From the NCBI GenBank assembly GCA_018969805.1, contig JAGWXQ010000095.1:1-6073 (forward strand): a stretch of 6,073 nucleotides of DNA. The letters are read 5' to 3'. Below the pieces are notes generated by a model that did no database searches, was not told where the DNA came from, and worked only from the letters and a program-made list of their open reading frames with translations. This document shows positions 1 through 5,756 of the stretch, in pieces. Positions within the stretch are counted from its first letter, which is position 1, and each line of letters starts with the position of its first letter. The position numbers and the translations under genes were made by a program. This DNA comes from Paenibacillaceae bacterium. Lineage in GTDB: Bacteria > Bacillota > Bacilli > Paenibacillales > YIM-B00363.

Positions 1-17
1 ATGCAGGCGCGGTCGTG

Positions 18-26
18 TGCTATACT
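18..26 (+). promoter_or_regulatory. Extended -10 promoter element for the lipoprotein gene
   Basis: TGCTATACT is an extended -10 (TGn followed by TATACT, 5 of 6 to TATAAT). A -35 at standard spacing would fall at or before the left window edge, so only part of the promoter can be judged. Transcription would start near 33 and give a leader of about 35 nt before the ATG at 68. The fit of spacing and position to the gene start is the main support. Confidence 0.5.
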
Positions 27-51
27 AAAGGTGTGAGGTCGTGCTGTGGAC

Positions 52-64
52 GGGGGGAGTGGAG
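52..64 (+). promoter_or_regulatory. Ribosome binding site that sets the lipoprotein start
   Basis: A purine-rich stretch, GGGGGAGTGGAG, ends 3 nt before the ATG at 68 and contains GGGGAG about 8 nt upstream of it. It lies inside the longer frame opening at GTG 41, and no comparable site precedes that GTG. This favours ATG 68, which also places a normal short lipoprotein signal at the N-terminus. Confidence 0.6.
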
Positions 65-67
65 CAA

Positions 68-835
68 ATGCGTGCGTTGGTGTTGTGTTTGGTGTTGTTG
101 GTCGGCTGTGCTGCCCCACATCACGCGGGGCATGGGTCGAAGTCTGATGGGCATGCATCTTCTGTGCAGATGACGATCGATGCGGTGGATGTGCAAGCGG
201 GCGTGAAGACGGGGTTGGGCATCGCGTTTGATGACGATGGCAAGCGCATCACTGCGTTTGGGTTGTTGCACGAGCGTCCGCTGCATTTGATCGTCGTGCA
301 CAGCGATTTGCGCGTCTTTGACCATGTGCACCCGACGTTGCAGCCAGATGGGACGTTTCAGATTGAGATGGCGTTTGCACGACCTGGGACGTACTTTGTG
401 TATGCGGACATCAAGCCTGAGGGGATGGAGGCGATGACCGTGCACGGGTCGCTCGTCGTTGGCGGAAATGGGAGCGCCCCTGGTGCGTGGGTCGTCGATC
501 GTTTGCCCCGCGTCGATGAGCGTACCCAGACCGATCGCGACCTCGTCGCTGCGTTGTCTTTGGGTACGGTGCCTGTCGGAGATGTGGTACTTCCGTTTGC
601 GATCACGGACCGTACAGGTGCCCCTGTCGATGATCTTGAACAGTATTTGGGTGCACTTGGGCACGTCGTCATCGTCTCTGCCGATGGGAAGCGCTACGTG
701 CACGTCCATCCAGAGAAGTCCGACACCCCAAAGTTTGCCGCGTCGTTTGATGCACCGGGGACGTACCATGCATGGCTGCAAGTGCAGCGTGGCGGGGTCG
801 TCCATACGTTTGGCTATGTGATCGAAGTGACGTAG
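68..835 (+). CDS. Lipoprotein with two tandem HxHP-type (possible metal-binding) domains
   Basis: The product is a predicted 255-residue lipoprotein of the outer membrane face. Residues 1-13 form a short hydrophobic signal ending in LVGC, so Cys14 is the likely lipidated residue. The next 16 residues are a His-rich tether (H18, H19, H22, H29). Two similar domains follow. The first has H73, then HVHP at 86-89, then a PGTY motif near 106-109. The second has H199, HVHP at 212-215, then PGTY at 230-233. The H-x12-HxHP spacing is identical in both, so an internal duplication is clear. Comparable secreted Bacillota proteins with paired HxHP domains are usually left as hypothetical or loosely compared with cupredoxin or YtkA-like folds; I recognise the pattern but no named gene. 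Copper or another metal as ligand is inference from the His pattern. The ATG at 68 was chosen over GTG 41 because of its ribosome binding site. The stop lies 2 nt from the convergent rqcH stop. Confidence 0.85.
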   Translation: MRALVLCLVLLVGCAAPHHAGHGSKSDGHASSVQMTIDAVDVQAGVKTGLGIAFDDDGKRITAFGLLHERPLHLIVVHSDLRVFDHVHPTLQPDGTFQIEMAFARPGTYFVYADIKPEGMEAMTVHGSLVVGGNGSAPGAWVVDRLPRVDERTQTDRDLVAALSLGTVPVGDVVLPFAITDRTGAPVDDLEQYLGALGHVVIVSADGKRYVHVHPEKSDTPKFAASFDAPGTYHAWLQVQRGGVVHTFGYVIEVT

Positions 836-837
836 CG

Positions 838-2514
838 TCATATGCGCGTGAGGCGTGCGATGCGTTCGCGGTCTGGTGTGACGACGATCGTCTTGTAGTG
901 TTCGTACAGCACTTGACCAGGTTTTCCACTTGGGCGTTTTTTGACGTGCTGTACGGTCGTCACATCGACGGAGACGTTGCTCGACATGCGCGCTGCGCTG
1001 TGCCATACGGCGACGTGTGCTGCGTCCAGCAGCGTCGCGTCGTCGATGCGCATTCCTGCGGGCAGACGGACGATGACGTGTGCCCCCGCGATGTGGCGTG
1101 CGTGAAGCCATACGTCGGTTGCTTTCGCAAATTTGTGGGTGAGTTCGTCATTTTGGCGGTTGTTGCGCCCGTAGTATATCGGGATGCCACTGCGCGATAC
1201 GTAGCCGACGCGTGTCGGCTTTTTTTGTGTTTTTCGTGGAGTTTTGTTTTTGGGCTGGAGCTGACGGATGTCGTAGCCACAGTCGTGGAGTTCGGCGATG
1301 ATGGCATCGATGTCGTCTTCGGTCGCGTCTGTGAGCTGATGGGCGATCGTCTCCAAGTGCTCGATGTCTCCGATGCACGCGTCGTACTGTTCTTGGCGCA
1401 TTTGGGTGCTTCCGTGCAATTTTTTGTACGTCTGAAAATGCTTCGCTGCATTTTGTGCGGGGGACAACGATGCATCAAGCGGGATCGTCACCGTGTCGGT
1501 TTCGGTGTGGACGGTCAGCTCGGTCATGCCTTCGGTGATGGCGTGCATGTGCGTGTAGATGAGCGTACCGTACGTGCGGTACGTATGCGCATTGAGCGCG
1601 GAGTCGATCGCTTCTTGCAGGTGCACGCGTTTTTTTTCCTTTTTGGCGCGCTCTTGGCGCACCCAGCTGTGCAGTGCAGGCGTGCTGCGCAGGGGTGTGC
1701 GTTCGTGGATGCACGCGCGCAGGGCATCCACGATGTGCGCGACCGATGTGTGTGGCGCATCGATGTGCGTCGGGGTGTACACGGTGACGATCGGAGTGCG
1801 CGCATGCGTGATCGTCGGTGTATATGCGTGTGCTTTGATCGGGGCGATGATCGATGTCCACGCTGCCACCCAGCCATCCGTGCGCGCGCGATGGACGATC
1901 TCTTTGGCGCATATCGGGCTCATCCCATCGTAGTGCGCGACGATGTCTTTGGTCGGATCGTCGGTCGTCTGTACCCACGCTGCAAAGGTGTCCCCATCTG
2001 TGGTGAGCGGATCGGTACGGCGCATCGACGGTGCAGGCACGTAGCGTGCCCCAGGGACGAGCGTGCGGTATCGGCTGATCGTGATGCGCCGGCATGCGTC
2101 GAGGACGGTATCGCCGCGGACGACGATGATGTTGCTGTGCTTGCCCATCCATTCGACGACGAGGCGTACGTCCGTACCGACGTCGTCCCAAGGCTGGCGC
2201 GATACGATGTCGATGTGGACGATGCGCTCCATGTGGGGTTGGTGAATGTCCGTAATGATGCCGTGTGCACAATGTTTGCGCAGCAACATACAAAACGCAT
2301 ACGGAACTTCGGGGTACGTGCATTTCGTGTGTATGGGGAGCAAGAAAGGCGCGTCGGGGTGGACGCTGAGTGCGTATTTGTCGTTTCCCGTTTCATGGCG
2401 CAGCGAAAAATGAATTTCGTGTGCAGAAGGCATTTGGATTTTTGTGATGTGCGCACCTATGAGTGGTGTGTAGGCATGGACGAGTGCGCGGATGACCGCT
2501 GCATCGATCGACAT
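838..2514 (-). CDS. rqcH: RqcH/FbpA family (NFACT) ribosome quality control factor
   Basis: The product is 558 residues, close to the roughly 570 of Bacillus RqcH (YloA). Family members bind 50S subunits carrying peptidyl-tRNA after ribosome splitting and recruit alanyl-tRNA to add C-terminal alanine tails that mark stalled chains for degradation. The family was earlier called FbpA, a fibronectin-binding protein. Visible parts are: NFACT-N with HPDAPFLL (52-59), FCMLLRKH (74-81) and EWMGKHSNII (121-130); a coiled-coil region with the family's SPAQNAAKHFQTYKKL pattern starting near 350; and NFACT-R from about 436 with GRNNRQND (449-456), DVWLHAR (467-473) and a SSNV/HVKK segment near 511-526. 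The position of the family's Asp-Arg motif in NFACT-N reads Glu96-Arg97. The ATG at 2514 was chosen over a 67-residue longer frame because GAGGAGGGA lies just upstream and MSIDAAV matches the family start. It is divergent from the calcium ATPase gene, as expected for a yloA/yloB-like pair, and convergent with the lipoprotein gene. Confidence 0.95.
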   Translation of the reverse strand: MSIDAAVIRALVHAYTPLIGAHITKIQMPSAHEIHFSLRHETGNDKYALSVHPDAPFLLPIHTKCTYPEVPYAFCMLLRKHCAHGIITDIHQPHMERIVHIDIVSRQPWDDVGTDVRLVVEWMGKHSNIIVVRGDTVLDACRRITISRYRTLVPGARYVPAPSMRRTDPLTTDGDTFAAWVQTTDDPTKDIVAHYDGMSPICAKEIVHRARTDGWVAAWTSIIAPIKAHAYTPTITHARTPIVTVYTPTHIDAPHTSVAHIVDALRACIHERTPLRSTPALHSWVRQERAKKEKKRVHLQEAIDSALNAHTYRTYGTLIYTHMHAITEGMTELTVHTETDTVTIPLDASLSPAQNAAKHFQTYKKLHGSTQMRQEQYDACIGDIEHLETIAHQLTDATEDDIDAIIAELHDCGYDIRQLQPKNKTPRKTQKKPTRVGYVSRSGIPIYYGRNNRQNDELTHKFAKATDVWLHARHIAGAHVIVRLPAGMRIDDATLLDAAHVAVWHSAARMSSNVSVDVTTVQHVKKRPSGKPGQVLYEHYKTIVVTPDRERIARLTRI

Positions 2515-2519
2515 CGGGA

Positions 2520-2528
2520 TTCCCTCCT
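2520..2528 (-). promoter_or_regulatory. Ribosome binding site of rqcH
   Basis: Read on the minus strand this is GAGGAGGGA, followed by 5 nt and then the ATG at 2514. It is a near-consensus Shine-Dalgarno site and decides the rqcH start; the longer open frame to 2715 would run back through the divergent ATPase start. Confidence 0.8.
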
Positions 2529-2547
2529 CATCGCATGTGCGACGATT

Positions 2548-2556
2548 ATTGTACCA
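2548..2556 (-). promoter_or_regulatory. Extended -10 promoter element for rqcH
   Basis: On the minus strand this reads TGGTACAAT: TGn followed by TACAAT (5 of 6 to TATAAT). A -35 at 18-bp spacing is poor (TGGATG, 3 of 6), as is common when an extended -10 is present. Transcription would start near 2541, giving a leader of about 27 nt that contains the ribosome binding site. It lies in the 104-bp divergent region 2515-2618. I could not find a convincing promoter in the opposite direction for the ATPase gene. Confidence 0.5.
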
Positions 2557-2600
2557 GACGATCGTGGGATACATCCACTGGGCACTGCATACGGTGTGTA

Positions 2601-2610
2601 CAGGAAGGGG
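2601..2610 (+). promoter_or_regulatory. Ribosome binding site that sets the ATPase start
   Basis: AGGAAGGGGG ends 8 nt before the ATG at 2619. The same frame is open from an ATG at 2535, but that longer version would put 28 Cys- and His-rich residues of divergent promoter region in front of the protein and has no ribosome binding site, so 2619 is preferred. Confidence 0.7.
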
Positions 2611-2618
2611 GTCACCAC

Positions 2619-5213
2619 ATGAACGGAAAAATGCCTCATTGCCAATCACCGCAAGACGTGTGCACGGCATACGATACGGCACCGACGACGGGGCTTCGCA
2701 CATCGGCCGCAGCACGCATCATGGATCGCCTTGGACCAAACGTCCTCGTGCAGGCGCGTCGGCCATCGGTCGTGGCGATGTTTTTTCGACAGTTTTATGA
2801 TGTCATGGTCGGGGTCCTGCTCGTGGCGATCGTCTTGTCGCTGTGGATGGGTGAGCGGTATGATGCCGTCGCGATCGCAGCGATTCTGATCATCAACGCC
2901 GTACTTGGCATGATCCAAGAGATGCGCGCCGAGCAATCGCTGCATGCACTCAAAAAGTGGACGGCACCGACAGCACGCATGCTGCGGGACGGCCAATGGC
3001 ATCAGGGGGCCGCGCGGGATCTCGTGCCAGGGGACATCCTCTCGCTGCGTGCGGGCGATCGCGTCCCTGCGGACGTACGGCTCATCGAGAGCGTGCGGCT
3101 GCGCATCGAGGAAGGGGCACTGACGGGCGAAGCGCATGGTGTAGACAAAAATGCCGCTGCCGTACTTGCTGCGGATGTCCCGCTTGGTGAGCGTGTGACG
3201 ATGGCATACATGGGGACGACGGTCACGGATGGGCAAGGCATCGGGGTCGTCGTCGCGACGGGGATGGCAAGTGAAATGGGGCGCATTGCGCACTTGCTCG
3301 ATCAGACGAAGGCTGTGCGCACCCCCTTACAGCAGCACATGGAGCAATTGGGCAAGACGCTCGTCGTCATCGCACTCGGCTTGACGGCACTCGTCATCGC
3401 CGCAGGTGTGTTGCAAGGACATCCTTTTGGGGCACTGCTGCTCACAGGCATCACGCTGGCGGTCGCAGTCATTCCCGAAGGGCTTCCTGCGATCGTCACG
3501 CTCGTACTCGCGCTCGGCGTGCAGCGGATGGTGCAGCATCGTGCGATCGTCCGCAAGCTGCCGTCGGTCGAGACGCTCGGCTGTACGACGGTCATCTGTG
3601 CGGATAAGACGGGTACGCTGACGTGCAATAACATGACGGTGACTGCGTCGTCGTGCAGCGACGAGCCACAGCTCGTGCACGCAGCGATGTGGGCGAGCGA
3701 AGCACTGGTGACAGAAGAAGGACACGTGATCGGGGGCAATGCGACCGAGAACGCACTGCTGCGATGGGGCATCGCGCACGGTGTGTCGATCTCCCATGAG
3801 GAGCGCGCGCAGCGGTGTGTCCGTGTCGTGCCGTTTGACCATACGCGCAAGCGCATGTCTGTCGTCGTGCGGGAAGACGCAGGGCTCGTCGTGTATACAA
3901 AAGGTGCCCCAGAGACACTGCTCGCGCTGTGCACCCACGTGTGGCAAGGACGCGTCGTGCCGATGACGGCACAGCACCGCAAAGACGTGCTGGATACAAA
4001 CGAACGGTATGCACAGCAAGCACTGCGCGTCATCGGTGTAGCGATGCGAACGCTGGATGCCGATACGCCATCGATCGAACAACAGCTGACGTGGATCGGA
4101 ATGATCGGGCTTGCAGATCCCCCGCGTCCAGAAGCGGCGGATGCGATCAAGGCGTGCCACGATGCCCACGTGCGTACGATGATGATCACGGGTGATCACG
4201 TGACGACAGCGGCTGCGATGGCACAGCAGCTGCGCATCGGGGGCGACGCACCGCGTGTCGTGAGTGGATCCGACATCGATGCGTGCGACAAAGACGCACT
4301 CGCCTCTATGGTACAGCGCACCGACGTATTCGCCCGCGTCACACCGGAGCATAAGCTGCGCATCGTGCAGGCGCTGCAAAGCCAAGGGCACGTCGTCGCG
4401 ATGACTGGAGATGGGGTCAACGACGCTCCAGCACTCAAAGCAGCCGACATCGGCATCGCGATGGGTACGAGCGGTACGGACGTGACGAAAGAAGCAGCGG
4501 ACATCGTCTTGCACGATGACAACATCGCGACGATCGTGGCGGCGATCAAAGAAGGGCGGACGATCGATGCAAACATCCGCAAATTTATTCGCTACTTGCT
4601 CTCGTCCAACGTCGGAGAAATCGTCGTCATGCTGTTGGCGATGCTGCTCGGACTGCCACTCCCGCTCGTACCGATGATGATCTTGTGGGTCAATCTCGTG
4701 ACCGATGGCTTGCCCGCACTCGCACTTGGCGTGGATCGGGCAGAGCGCGACGTCATGCAGCAAGCGCCACGCGGGAGGGATGTGCCTTTTTTTGCCCAGC
4801 GGCTCGGATGGAAAATCGTTTCGCGTGGCGTCCTTATTGGCGTATGTACGCTGGTGCCGTTTGCGTGGATGCTGCATGCGCAGTATGCGCTTGCCCACGC
4901 CCAGACCGTCGCATTTGCGACGCTCGTCGTTGCGCAGCTCGTGCACGTGTTTGATTGCCGCAGCAGCCGATCGATCTTTCATCGTTCATTGTTCACAAAC
5001 ATGTGGCTTGTGTTGGCGGTGTGTTTGTCTATGGCTATGCTGTTGCTCGTCGTGTATTGGACACCGATGCACGTTGTGTTTTCGACTGTACCGCTTTCGT
5101 TGCGCGATTGGGCACTCGTCGCAGTGTGCGCACTTGTTCCGACGATCTTTTTTGGCGTGTGGAGTGTGTGGGTCGACCGTCGTCGGGCGTATCGTGCGGT
5201 CGTCCGTGCATGA
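2619..5213 (+). CDS. P2A-type calcium-transporting ATPase
   Basis: The product is an 864-residue P-type ATPase, the usual length for bacterial SERCA-like pumps such as Bacillus YloB and Listeria LMCA1. It should export Ca2+ from the cytoplasm across the plasma membrane at the cost of ATP. The cation-ATPase N-terminal region (GLRTSAAARIMDRLGPN) spans about 25-41. M1-M2 lie near 58-100. The actuator motif is TGEA (169-172). M3 is near 246-265. M4 carries PEGLP (286-290, E287). The phosphorylation motif DKTGTLT has Asp329. The nucleotide-binding KGAPE is at 428-432. TGDH (524-527) and TGDGVND (596-602) complete the P domain. M5 has N664 and E667, and M6 has N692, T695 and D696, equivalent to SERCA calcium ligands. 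In M8 the SERCA Glu908 position appears to be Gln773. M7-M10 run to the C-terminus. There is no CPC or CxxC motif, which argues against a heavy-metal P1B pump. An intrinsic terminator follows 40 nt after the stop. The family is certain; Ca2+ specificity is inferred from the M4-M6 ligands. Confidence 0.95.
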   Translation: MNGKMPHCQSPQDVCTAYDTAPTTGLRTSAAARIMDRLGPNVLVQARRPSVVAMFFRQFYDVMVGVLLVAIVLSLWMGERYDAVAIAAILIINAVLGMIQEMRAEQSLHALKKWTAPTARMLRDGQWHQGAARDLVPGDILSLRAGDRVPADVRLIESVRLRIEEGALTGEAHGVDKNAAAVLAADVPLGERVTMAYMGTTVTDGQGIGVVVATGMASEMGRIAHLLDQTKAVRTPLQQHMEQLGKTLVVIALGLTALVIAAGVLQGHPFGALLLTGITLAVAVIPEGLPAIVTLVLALGVQRMVQHRAIVRKLPSVETLGCTTVICADKTGTLTCNNMTVTASSCSDEPQLVHAAMWASEALVTEEGHVIGGNATENALLRWGIAHGVSISHEERAQRCVRVVPFDHTRKRMSVVVREDAGLVVYTKGAPETLLALCTHVWQGRVVPMTAQHRKDVLDTNERYAQQALRVIGVAMRTLDADTPSIEQQLTWIGMIGLADPPRPEAADAIKACHDAHVRTMMITGDHVTTAAAMAQQLRIGGDAPRVVSGSDIDACDKDALASMVQRTDVFARVTPEHKLRIVQALQSQGHVVAMTGDGVNDAPALKAADIGIAMGTSGTDVTKEAADIVLHDDNIATIVAAIKEGRTIDANIRKFIRYLLSSNVGEIVVMLLAMLLGLPLPLVPMMILWVNLVTDGLPALALGVDRAERDVMQQAPRGRDVPFFAQRLGWKIVSRGVLIGVCTLVPFAWMLHAQYALAHAQTVAFATLVVAQLVHVFDCRSSRSIFHRSLFTNMWLVLAVCLSMAMLLLVVYWTPMHVVFSTVPLSLRDWALVAVCALVPTIFFGVWSVWVDRRRAYRAVVRA

Positions 5214-5252
5214 GCTGTGCGCTTGATCATGGGAGTGCAGTCATACTTTAGG

Positions 5253-5285
5253 CCACTTCGACGCATCCGTCGCGGTGGTTTTTTT
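5253..5285 (+). terminator. Intrinsic terminator after the ATPase gene
   Basis: CCAC (5253-5256) pairs with GTGG (5275-5278) and CGACG (5259-5263) pairs with CGTCG (5268-5272) around a CATC loop. A T/C mismatch and a T/G wobble separate the two stem parts. Seven T (5279-5285) follow directly. It lies 40 nt after the ATPase stop and points the right way. Confidence 0.85.
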
Positions 5286-5325
5286 GCGATGGCTTTGCGG
5301 TGATGGATCGGCGTTTGTATGCACC

Positions 5326-5367
5326 TTTTATGAATAGATCGTTATTTCAAACGATCTATTCATAAAA
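5326..5367. repeat. Perfect 18-bp inverted repeat with 6-nt loop
   Basis: The left arm TTTTATGAATAGATCGTT (5326-5343) and the right arm AACGATCTATTCATAAAA (5350-5367) are exact reverse complements around ATTTCA. No T run follows the stem on either strand (the stem itself starts with T and ends with A), so it is not a standard intrinsic terminator. It comes 40 nt after the real terminator and marks the change from GC-rich to AT-rich DNA. It could be a protein-binding palindrome, the end of a mobile element or an RNA hairpin; nothing in the sequence decides this. Confidence 0.9.
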
Positions 5368-5405
5368 TAGGAGTATCGATCAACAAAAAAAGTTTATAAC
5401 CATAG

Positions 5406-5430
5406 TATAAATAAGACTTTTTTATTTATA
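5406..5430. repeat. 9-bp AT inverted repeat
   Basis: TATAAATAA (5406-5414) and TTATTTATA (5422-5430) are exact reverse complements around GACTTTT. In such AT-rich DNA some palindromes arise by chance, so the structure is real but its meaning is doubtful. Confidence 0.5.
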
Positions 5431-5481
5431 AAAAAATAAGCGATAAATAGCACCCATAAGATTTTTTCTTGTCATAAATCT

Positions 5482-5493
5482 GTTTTATAAAAC
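5482..5493. repeat. 12-bp perfect palindrome
   Basis: GTTTTATAAAAC is perfectly self-complementary. It could be a regulator binding site, but base composition makes chance occurrence fairly likely. Confidence 0.4.
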
Positions 5494-5651
5494 GAAAAAA
5501 TAAAATAAAATGTAAAATAAATTCATAAATAAAGATCTATTTCAATTTTTCACATACATATCGCATAGAAAGGCACAATACTTTTTCTTATAAAATCATC
5601 GTTGTTGTGATTGTAAAAAAGATCGATGTTCTTTTTATTCAAAAAAACGAT

Positions 5652-5680
5652 TTGCATTTCGATCATACATATGATACGCT
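5652..5680 (+). promoter_or_regulatory. Candidate promoter of the Rpn-like gene, overlapping a small palindrome
   Basis: TTGCAT (5652-5657), a 17-bp spacer and TACGCT (5675-5680) preceded by TGA form a possible extended -10 promoter. Both boxes are weak matches (3 of 6 for the -35, TA...T for the -10). The spacer contains ATCATA-CA-TATGAT (5662-5675), a perfect 6-bp inverted repeat that would suit a repressor site. Transcription would begin near 5687, at the foot of the hairpin 5686-5732. Confidence 0.35.
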
Positions 5681-5685
5681 ATTCA

Positions 5686-5732
5686 TGTTCTCATTTTTTG
5701 TACGCATTTTTTTACAAAATGAATGAGAAACA
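5686..5732 (+). repeat. Imperfect 17-bp hairpin in the leader of the Rpn-like gene
   Basis: The left arm 5686-5702 (TGTT, CTCATT, TTTTGTA) pairs with the right arm 5713-5732 (TACAAAA, AATGAG, AACA), with a 2-nt TG bulge and a 1-nt A bulge in the right arm and a 10-nt loop. An A run and AGGGG (5741-5745), the likely ribosome binding site, follow, so in RNA the stem would sit at the 5' end just ahead of the translation start. There is no T run after it, so it is not a terminator for + strand transcripts. Confidence 0.6.
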
Positions 5733-5756
5733 TAAAAAAAAGGGGTGTATCGTGTT

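Larger units (their letters stand above)
5286..5756. other. AT-rich gene-free region with several palindromes
   Basis: This stretch carries no open frame that I consider a gene. By hand count 5401-5640 is 21% G+C (51 of 240), and 5461-5520 is only 13%, against 58% for a 60-base sample of the ATPase gene. A/T runs of six or more recur (around 5387, 5420, 5433, 5464, 5497, 5617, 5643, 5696, 5710, 5737). It holds a perfect 18-bp inverted repeat at its left edge, AT palindromes in the middle, and a candidate promoter and hairpin on the right. No tRNA, CRISPR repeat or transposase remnant was recognised. Possible readings are an acquired segment or a long regulatory leader for the Rpn-like gene. 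Confidence 0.8.

Noticed and set aside
20..1111. 363-codon open frame on the minus strand covering the lipoprotein gene and the 3' end of rqcH
   Set aside because: Its translation is dominated by Arg, His and Thr, it has no signal or domain, and it overlaps the convincing lipoprotein and rqcH genes.
2535..2618. Upstream ATG at 2535 as the ATPase start
   Set aside because: It would add 28 Cys/His-rich residues from the divergent promoter region and lacks a ribosome binding site, unlike the ATG at 2619.
772..2622. 616-codon open frame on the + strand opposite rqcH
   Set aside because: It is a shadow: the protein is rich in Cys, Arg, Asp and Val without family pattern, while the minus strand encodes a complete NFACT protein with its own ribosome binding site.
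2872..3061. GCGATCGC octamers as evidence for a cyanobacterial origin (HIP1)
   Set aside because: Only two of at least 18 CGATCG sites extend to GCGATCGC, and the gene set and ribosome binding sites fit Bacillota better.
3327..4982. 551-codon and 295-codon open frames on the minus strand opposite the ATPase gene
   Set aside because: They lie inside a clearly conserved P2A ATPase, have no recognisable motifs and arise from GC-rich codon use with few stops in antisense frames.
2619..5213. The ATPase as a copper or other heavy-metal (P1B) pump working with the His-rich lipoprotein
   Set aside because: There is no CPC motif and no CxxC metal-binding domain. PEGLP in M4, NVGE in M5 and NLVTD in M6 mark the P2A calcium type.
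5326..5367. The 18-bp inverted repeat as an intrinsic terminator
   Set aside because: No T run follows the stem on either strand, the stem itself is AT-rich, and a standard terminator is already present at 5253-5285.
5286..5756. CRISPR array or tRNA in the AT-rich region
   Set aside because: There are no regularly spaced direct repeats and no cloverleaf or TΨC-like box was found.
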